A stretch of DNA of 11,324 nt, from assembly GCA_003456855.1 (NCBI GenBank), contig DMOO01000050.1, positions 1 through 11,324 on the forward strand, given 5' to 3'. This DNA is from Sphaerochaeta sp. Lineage in GTDB: Bacteria; Spirochaetota; Spirochaetia; Sphaerochaetales; Sphaerochaetaceae. This document shows positions 7,081 to 11,324 of this stretch, piece by piece (the stretch's first letter is position 1; every line of letters starts with the position of its first letter). The position numbers and the translations under genes are program-made. Under the pieces are notes generated by a model. That model saw nothing but the letters and a program-made list of their open reading frames with translations. It had not been told where the DNA came from and did no database searches.

Positions 7081-8178
7081 ATGAAGATTTCAAAGGAGAT
7101 GAGGAACCTGATGATTGCAGGCGGCCTCATTGGAATCATTGCTGTTGTTCTTGTTCTTCTGGGCAACCCGAAGAACATGGGTTTCTGCATTGCCTGCTTC
7201 ATAAGGGACATTGCAGGAGGAATCAAGCTGCACACCGCGGCCCCTGTCAGATATGTCAGACCTGAGATCATCGGTCTGGTCCTGGGCTCGTTCCTGATCA
7301 GCCTGGCCACAAAGGAGTTCAACGCCAGAGGCGGCTCATCCCCGATGCTTCGCTTCTGCATTGGCGTCATGGTCATGATCGGCTGTCTTGCCTTCCTTGG
7401 CTGTCCGTTCAGAATGGCACTCAGACTCTCAGCAGGTGACCTCAATGCCCTTATCGGACTTCTTGGCTTTGCAGCCGGAATCGGTTGTGGCTCCTTCTTC
7501 CTTGCAAAGGGCTTCTCTCTTGGAAGAACACAGAGACAGGCTCCGCTTGAGGGTGCAGCTATCTCGATCGTCAATATCATCCTTCTGCTTCTGGCAGTCT
7601 GCATCCCAGCACTGTTCGCCTTCTCAGAGTCGGGTCCTGGCTCGATGCACGCACCGATCATTGTCTCACTCTGTGCAGGTCTGGTGGTCGGAGTCCTGGC
7701 CCAGAGAACCAGAATGTGCATGGCTGGTGGATTCAGAGACCTCTATTTGCTGAAGGACGGAACCCTTATCACAGGTTTCATAGCACTCTTCATCCTGGCC
7801 CTGATCATGAACCTGGTCACAGGCAACTTCAAGCTGGGCTTCACAAGCCAGCCTGTAGCACATAGCGCACATCTCTGGAACTTTCTTGGAATGTTCGTCT
7901 GCGGACTCGGCTGCACAATGCTAGGTGGATGCCCACTCAGACAGCTGATCCTTGCGGGTGAGGGAAACAGCGACAGCGCCATCACAGTCCTCGGACTTCT
8001 GACCGGTGCCGCAATCTCCCACAACTTCGGACTTGCCGGCGGCGCTGACAGCGTTGTCGAGGGAGTCTACAAGGTCGGTGGAATCAGCACAAAGGGAAAG
8101 GTCGCGGTGATTGCCTGCATCGTTATCCTGCTGGCCATAGCCTGCGTCAAGACATTTGCAAACAAGAAGGAGAAATAA
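7081..8178 (+). CDS. yedE: Selenium metabolism membrane protein YedE/FdhT
   Basis: This 365-aa inner-membrane protein of the YeeE/YedE family belongs to the subgroup that co-occurs with selenium use (TIGR04112 type). It has about ten hydrophobic segments. Conserved cysteines sit in FCIACFIRD (C36, C39), GCPFRMALRLSAGD (C108), TRMCMAGGFRD (C213), CGLGC (C274, C278) and GGCPLRQLILAGEGN (C284). In the thiosulfate-transporting relative YeeE/TsuA, cysteines line the path, so import of a selenium or sulfur species is a reasonable inference; direct proof for YedE is limited. ATG 7081 is chosen because GGAGG (7067-7071) lies 9 nt upstream; an ATG at 7039 precedes that site. It is the first gene of a tight four-gene unit ending in selD, with only 1 nt to the next start. 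Confidence 0.92.
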   Translation: MKISKEMRNLMIAGGLIGIIAVVLVLLGNPKNMGFCIACFIRDIAGGIKLHTAAPVRYVRPEIIGLVLGSFLISLATKEFNARGGSSPMLRFCIGVMVMIGCLAFLGCPFRMALRLSAGDLNALIGLLGFAAGIGCGSFFLAKGFSLGRTQRQAPLEGAAISIVNIILLLLAVCIPALFAFSESGPGSMHAPIIVSLCAGLVVGVLAQRTRMCMAGGFRDLYLLKDGTLITGFIALFILALIMNLVTGNFKLGFTSQPVAHSAHLWNFLGMFVCGLGCTMLGGCPLRQLILAGEGNSDSAITVLGLLTGAAISHNFGLAGGADSVVEGVYKVGGISTKGKVAVIACIVILLAIACVKTFANKKEK

Positions 8179-8179
8179 T

Positions 8180-8383
8180 ATGGAACTGGATTGCAGAGGA
8201 CTCAGCTGTCCTGAGCCTGTCATCAAGACAAAGAGAGCTATTGCAGACAAACCGGAGAGCATCGAGGTTCTGGTTGACCAGAGAGCACCTCTTGAGAATG
8301 TATCGCGCTTTCTCAAGGCAATGAAGTATAATGTCACTGCAGAGGAGCTCGATGGCGAATGGAAGATAAAGGCAACAAAGTGA
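8180..8383 (+). CDS. TusA-like sulfur/selenium carrier, stand-alone N-terminal half of YedF
   Basis: This 67-aa SirA/TusA-fold protein has the diagnostic MELDCRGLSCPEPV start: the Cys-Pro-x-Pro cysteine is C10, with an extra C5. TusA-type carriers hold a persulfide (or perselenide) on that cysteine and pass it between enzymes. It most resembles the N-terminal domain of YedF, the selenium-linked protein next to yedE and selD in many genomes. YedF is usually about 190-200 aa with a C-terminal DsrE-like domain, which is absent here: the gene stops at the end of the TusA domain. AAGGAG (8167-8172) lies 7 nt before ATG 8180, supporting this start. Its stop overlaps the next gene by 1 nt (TGATG). 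The carrier fold is firm; handling selenium is inferred from context. Confidence 0.88.
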   Translation: MELDCRGLSCPEPVIKTKRAIADKPESIEVLVDQRAPLENVSRFLKAMKYNVTAEELDGEWKIKATK

Positions 8384-8598
8384 TGGTGGCGACCTTCGCC
8401 AACCATTATGGTGCCATGCTGTTCAGAAAGACTGTGGGAGCCGGATGCACATTGCGCCCGGTTCCTCGTTCTTTGTCTTCATCCTGCGGGACCTGCGCCG
8501 TCTTCAACGGACCGTTCCTGAAGGAGTACGTGAACGAGAATCTGGAGGCCGTCTACGAAGAGAAGGATGGCCGATACGAGATGATCTATGAAAACTGA
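8383..8598 (+). CDS. DUF3343 putative Se/S carrier protein
   Basis: This 71-aa protein of the DUF3343 family (PF11823, putative Se/S carrier-like) has a ferredoxin-like helix-strand beginning (VATFANHYGAMLFRK), then the family core PVPRSLSSSCGTC (residues 26-38). Its cysteines are C22, C35 and C38; C35 in SSSCG is the family cysteine, and C38 makes an additional CxxC. The ATG at 8383 overlaps the TusA-like stop by 1 nt, and a GTG one codon earlier is the only close alternative. Its end overlaps selD by 11 nt. Family members occur near selenium genes and are thought to bind selenium or sulfur on the cysteine. Here it would sit between the carrier and selenophosphate synthetase. No biochemical role can be read directly. 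Confidence 0.82.
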   Translation: MVATFANHYGAMLFRKTVGAGCTLRPVPRSLSSSCGTCAVFNGPFLKEYVNENLEAVYEEKDGRYEMIYEN

Positions 8599-9622
8599 TG
8601 TAAAGCTTACAAGTATGGTGAAGACCTCAGGCTGTGCCGCAAAGCTTCCGCCTGAGAAGCTCCACAGGGTCATAGACAACCTGCCTCTGATGAAGAGCGA
8701 CAAGCTGCTGGAGGGCTTCGAGAGCGCAGACGACGCACTGGTCTACACCGTCACCGATGACATCGTCTCGGTGCAGACGGTTGACTTCTTCCCTCCGATG
8801 GTTGACGATCCCTTCATCTTCGGAGAGGTGGCGGCGGCCAATGCCCTGTCAGATGTCTATGCCATGGGTGGAGAGCCCGCTGTGGCAATGAACCTGCTGT
8901 GCTTCCCGTCCTGCCTTGAACTTGATGTGATGGACAAGATCCTAAGGGGTGGAATCCAGAAGGTCAAGGAGGCTGGAGCCGTCATAGCCGGTGGCCACAC
9001 AATTGCCGACCCTACACCAAAGTATGGCCTGTGTGTTACAGGTTATATGAAAAAAGACGAGGTATGGTCCAATTCAGGAGCCAAGGTGGGCGATGTTGTG
9101 GTCCTTACCAAGGCCCTTGGAGTCGGTATTGTCAACACAGCTGCAAAGGGTGGCGAGGCCTCAAAGGAGAGCATCGACGCCGTGGTGGATTCTATGACAA
9201 GGCTGAACAAGGAGGCCAGGGACAAGGCCAGAAAGTACACCGTCCATGCCGCCACTGACGTCACAGGCTTTTCTTTGGCTGGCCATTCTCAGGAATGTGC
9301 TGCAGGTTCAGGTGTGACCATCGAGTACGACATCAATGAACTGCCGACCATCGAGGGGGCTCTGGAGCTTGCAAGGTTCGGTCTGATTCCGGAGGGAAGG
9401 TACACCAACGAGGACTACCTCTTTGACAAGGTGAGATTCGAGGAGGGGATTCCACAGGAGCTGATTGACCTGGCCTATGACCCTCAGACCTCTGGAGGAC
9501 TGCTGCTGTTCATGCCTGAAGAGGATGCAAAGGCCTTTGTGAAGGATATGGACAAGCCTTATTGCAAGTTGATCGGTAGGGTTGTGCCAAAGACAGACAG
9601 AGACGTTATATTCAAAGCTTGA
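8588..9622 (+). CDS. selD: Selenide, water dikinase (selenophosphate synthetase)
   Basis: SelD makes selenophosphate, the activated selenium donor, from selenide and ATP in the cytoplasm. The 344-aa product has the usual length. The N-terminal active loop SGCAAK gives C16 and K19, matching the E. coli Cys17/Lys20 pair. The catalytic residue is an ordinary Cys (TGT), not selenocysteine. Other family features are ADDALVYTV, QTVDFFPPMVDDP, FGEVAAANALSDVYAMGG, AGGHTIADPTPKYG, ATDVTGFSLAGH and DPQTSGGLL. The gene overlaps DUF3343 by 11 nt and has no good ribosome binding site (GAG at 8578), so coupling is likely. With yqeC and yqeB beside it and no selA or selB seen, it probably serves the labile selenium of molybdenum hydroxylases. 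It converges on the regulator gene with only 4 nt between stops. Confidence 0.97.
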   Translation: MKTDVKLTSMVKTSGCAAKLPPEKLHRVIDNLPLMKSDKLLEGFESADDALVYTVTDDIVSVQTVDFFPPMVDDPFIFGEVAAANALSDVYAMGGEPAVAMNLLCFPSCLELDVMDKILRGGIQKVKEAGAVIAGGHTIADPTPKYGLCVTGYMKKDEVWSNSGAKVGDVVVLTKALGVGIVNTAAKGGEASKESIDAVVDSMTRLNKEARDKARKYTVHAATDVTGFSLAGHSQECAAGSGVTIEYDINELPTIEGALELARFGLIPEGRYTNEDYLFDKVRFEEGIPQELIDLAYDPQTSGGLLLFMPEEDAKAFVKDMDKPYCKLIGRVVPKTDRDVIFKA

Positions 9623-9626
9623 AGAA

Positions 9627-9956
9627 TTACTTGAATTCCTTTTCGTAGAGAGGCTCCAGGGCCTCTCTACTCTTCTGCTCGAAGCGGATGTACTTCTCCA
9701 GAAGCTCACGCCCTGCATCTGTAAGGCTGGCTGAGCCTCCGTCATGGCCGCCTTGGATCCTGGTAACTGCAGGCTCTCCGATTGCCTTCTCAACATTGCG
9801 GATCATCTTCCAGGCCTTCGAGTAGCTCAGGCCCATTCTCTCGCTTGCGGCCTTGACCGACTTCTCGGAGTCAATGTAGAGGAACAGGTCTCTTACTCCT
9901 GGGCCGAAGAAGCCCAGATCACCTTCGAATAGAACCAACTTTGCAGCGAAATCCAT
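9627..9956 (-). CDS. ModE N-terminal-type winged-helix regulator (stand-alone DNA-binding domain)
   Basis: This 109-aa protein corresponds to the LysR-like winged-helix domain of the molybdate regulator ModE. Seen are GPGVRDLFLYIDSEKSVKAA, the recognition helix region MGLSYSKAWKMI, then the wing GGHDGGSASLTDAGRELLEKY, which matches the family's GGxGGGxAxLTxxG. The molybdate-binding Mop domains of full ModE are missing; a 20-residue charged tail follows. It therefore probably binds DNA as a dimer but senses, if anything, by another route. Its position between the selD and yqeC units makes it the likely local regulator. ATG 9956 is preferred; a TTG two codons upstream (9962) abuts the predicted -10. 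There is no Shine-Dalgarno. The 3' end of the gene contains a perfect inverted repeat that may act as terminator for selD. Confidence 0.87.
   Translation of the reverse strand: MDFAAKLVLFEGDLGFFGPGVRDLFLYIDSEKSVKAASERMGLSYSKAWKMIRNVEKAIGEPAVTRIQGGHDGGSASLTDAGRELLEKYIRFEQKSREALEPLYEKEFK
9645..9676 (+). terminator. Putative selD terminator hairpin inside the regulator's 3' coding end
   Basis: A perfect 10-bp inverted repeat (GTAGAGAGGC at 9645-9654, GCCTCTCTAC at 9661-9670) has a 6-nt loop and is followed on the + strand by a weak pyrimidine tract (TCTTCT, 9671-9676). It begins 23 nt after the selD stop. On the - strand it encodes the end of the regulator and is followed by GAAAAGG, so it would not terminate that gene. 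The poor T tract lowers confidence. Confidence 0.5.
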
Positions 9957-9962
9957 GCCCAA

Positions 9963-9992
9963 AGTATAGTCACCAATCTATTCTTTGTGCAA
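9963..9992 (-). promoter_or_regulatory. Putative leaderless promoter of the ModE-like regulator
   Basis: On the - strand, TTGCAC (9992-9987) and TATACT (9968-9963) are 18 bp apart, with 6 nt (TTGGGC) between TATACT and ATG 9956. This repeats the layout of the desulfurase promoter. The -35 is only a half match. The TTGCACA shared with the yedE leader covers this -35, which would fit autoregulation but is unproven. Confidence 0.5.
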
Positions 9993-10028
9993 TAAAATCG
10001 ACAAAACCATTATATTTGGAGTAGAATC

Positions 10029-10736
10029 ATGGTTATGGAGCTATATAAGAAGCTAGCCTCACTTACTGGCACTGACAAGGCGTTCGTCTCACTTATAGGC
10101 GGTGGTGGAAAGACCACGCTGATGATCATGTACGCCGACTACCTGCGCTCCATCGGGAAGAAGGTCATGATGACCACGACCACCAAGATAATGTCCCCAA
10201 AGCGACATGACTACGGGGTGGACAGGGTCTTCTCCGACGACTCGGTCCTTTCGTTTATGCCTTCAGAACCATGTGCGGTCCTCTATGCACTTGAGAACGC
10301 CGAGACCGGCAAGTGGTACTGCCCACCCATTGAGAACCTGAAGGCCTTGATAGAAAGATATGATGTGATCATAAACGAGGCCGACGGTGCCAAGCGCCTT
10401 CCTGTGAAGGTCCATACCCAGAGAGATCCGCAGGTTCCACCTTTCACAACCTACACGATATCGGTCCTTGGACTATGGGCAATAGGGAAGAGAACTTCGG
10501 AGGTGGCCTTCGGAGAGGACAGGGACCTTGTTGTGGACAAGGATTATCTGAACTGGCTTCTCAAGGACGGCGAGGGTCTTCTGAAGTGTTCGTTGCCTGG
10601 AAGAAGGGCAATTGTCTTCAACGGTGCAGAGGACTTTGAAGACCTAAGGATGCTGAGGGAACTTGACTATCCTGAGGATGTCCGGGTCTACGCCGCATCA
10701 GAGAAGGAGGGAAGAATCCATGAAGAGATCAAATGA
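10029..10736 (+). CDS. yqeC: Selenium-dependent hydroxylase accessory protein YqeC
   Basis: This 235-aa P-loop protein is of the YqeC family (TIGR03172), a marker of selenium-dependent molybdenum hydroxylases. The Walker A motif GGGGKTT is at residues 24-30, followed by MMTTTTKIMSPK and a family NEADGAKRLPVK segment near residues 115-127. The remainder matches the usual YqeC length. Its exact reaction is not known; it is thought to act in making or inserting the selenium-containing molybdenum cofactor, with nucleotide binding implied by the P-loop. ATG 10029 follows GGAG (10018-10021) by 7 nt; a second in-frame ATG lies at 10035. The end overlaps yqeB by 17 nt. The gene is divergent from the ModE-like regulator across a gap of about 70 nt with no strong + strand promoter visible (a CATTAT at 10008 is the best -10 candidate). 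Confidence 0.94.
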   Translation: MVMELYKKLASLTGTDKAFVSLIGGGGKTTLMIMYADYLRSIGKKVMMTTTTKIMSPKRHDYGVDRVFSDDSVLSFMPSEPCAVLYALENAETGKWYCPPIENLKALIERYDVIINEADGAKRLPVKVHTQRDPQVPPFTTYTISVLGLWAIGKRTSEVAFGEDRDLVVDKDYLNWLLKDGEGLLKCSLPGRRAIVFNGAEDFEDLRMLRELDYPEDVRVYAASEKEGRIHEEIK

Positions 10737-11324
10737 CATTTTCGACAATCTCATAGTCGTCCGCGGAGCCGGGGATCTGGCCACTGCCATAATCATCAGA
10801 CTGCACAACAGTGGCTTCAAGGTCATTGCCCTGGATATAGAGAAACCCACCGTCATCAGAAGGACCGTCTCCTTCGCCCAGGCCATGTTCGACGGCCAGA
10901 GCACCGTTGAGGGAGTGACTGCAAAGCTCACCGGAATAGCGGATATCGAGGATGCTCTTGATAGAGATTTCATCCCTGTTGTAGTGGACCCAGAAGGCAG
11001 AATCATCGAGAAATTAAAGCCAACTGTGGTGGTTGACGCCATCATTGCTAAGAAAAACCTTGGAACAACAAAGGCCCTTGCCCCTTTCACGGTGGCCCTT
11101 GGCCCTGGCTTTGTGGCCGGAGAGGATGTTGACTGCGTCATAGAGACGACAAGGGGCCACAGGCTTGCAAGGCTCATCTACGAAGGCCCGGCTGCACCGA
11201 ATACAGGCATCCCTGGAAACATCGGAGGCTACACCATCGAGCGTGTCATGCACTCCCCGTGTGCAGGTGTGTTCAAGGCCTGCCACAGGATCGGTGACAT
11301 AGTGGAGCAGGGTGAGGTCATCGC
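10720..11324 (+). CDS. yqeB: Selenium-dependent molybdenum hydroxylase system protein YqeB (3' truncated)
   Basis: The first 201 codons of a YqeB-family gene (TIGR03309 type) run off the right edge. YqeB is an XdhC-related maturation factor found with selD and yqeC in organisms with selenium-dependent molybdenum hydroxylases. The N-terminal nucleotide-binding motif VVRGAGDLATAI (residues 13-24) is followed by the family stretch IEKPTVIRRTVSFAQAM and VEGVTAKL. A VVDAIIAKKN segment, ALGPGFVAGEDVDCVIETTRGH and PGNIGGYTIERV come later. GGAGG (10706-10710) lies about 9 nt before ATG 10720, inside yqeC. The 17-nt overlap shows the two are expressed together. The C-terminal part cannot be judged here. 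Structural genes of the hydroxylase, or other maturation genes, may follow beyond the window. Confidence 0.93.
   Translation, partial: MKRSNDIFDNLIVVRGAGDLATAIIIRLHNSGFKVIALDIEKPTVIRRTVSFAQAMFDGQSTVEGVTAKLTGIADIEDALDRDFIPVVVDPEGRIIEKLKPTVVVDAIIAKKNLGTTKALAPFTVALGPGFVAGEDVDCVIETTRGHRLARLIYEGPAAPNTGIPGNIGGYTIERVMHSPCAGVFKACHRIGDIVEQGEVI

Noticed and set aside
6972..7721. A long - strand reading that would extend the desulfurase by about 250 residues
   Set aside because: The extension is antisense to yedE, has no family-like sequence, and the true N-terminus MKRIYLDNAAT begins at 6971.
8588..8650. SelD as a selenoprotein
   Set aside because: The active-site codon is TGT (Cys16). No in-frame TGA occurs in the gene before its stop.
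10698..11286. Open frames on the - strand opposite yqeC/yqeB
   Set aside because: They are shadows of well-supported YqeB coding sequence and show no recognisable protein or start signals.
1..11324. Mobile element, CRISPR array, tRNA or rRNA
   Set aside because: No transposase or integrase-like protein, no regularly spaced repeats, and no tRNA- or rRNA-like segment was seen; gaps are short and genes are intact.

Overview
The window is a piece of bacterial chromosome of about 50-55% GC by eye, densely coded. A lipoprotein and outer-membrane barrel pair, plus AGA/AGG-rich coding, suggest a diderm of the Spirochaetota, possibly the Sphaerochaeta/Treponema side. That placement is an inference from protein style; no rRNA or marker gene is present to fix it.

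Left part (1-4900, all on the + strand): the 3' end of a MalK/UgpC-type sugar ABC ATPase closed by a clear terminator; a 12-TM major-facilitator transporter; then a two-gene unit made of a lipoprotein with no recognised domain and an outer-membrane beta-barrel with FadL/TraF-like N-terminal features, closed by a second strong terminator.

Right part (4916-11324): a compact selenium/molybdenum cofactor locus in several transcription units. On the - strand a class V aminotransferase (cysteine desulfurase/selenocysteine lyase type) overlaps an XdhC-family protein by 8 nt. Divergent from these, on the + strand, lie yedE (selenium-associated membrane protein), a stand-alone 67-aa TusA-like protein matching the N-terminal half of YedF, a 71-aa DUF3343 putative Se/S carrier and selD. 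Their spacings are a 1-nt gap, a 1-nt overlap and an 11-nt overlap. Converging on selD is a small ModE-N-type winged-helix regulator, and divergent from that are yqeC and the start of yqeB, which runs off the right edge.

This gene set is the known signature of selenium-dependent molybdenum hydroxylases, in which selenophosphate from SelD supplies a labile selenium ligand to the molybdenum site rather than selenocysteine. The likely flow is Se delivery or transport (YedE, desulfurase, TusA-like, DUF3343), activation (SelD), then cofactor maturation (XdhC, YqeC, YqeB). No selA, selB, tRNA-Sec or hydroxylase structural gene is in the window.

The points most worth a second look are: YedF reduced to its TusA half beside a separate DUF3343 gene; an XdhC protein with its two domains in reversed order; two genes (desulfurase and regulator) with the same TATACT-N6-ATG arrangement and no Shine-Dalgarno, which predicts leaderless mRNAs; and a perfect 10-bp inverted repeat inside the end of the regulator gene that may terminate selD transcription. 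No tRNA, rRNA, CRISPR array or insertion sequence was seen.
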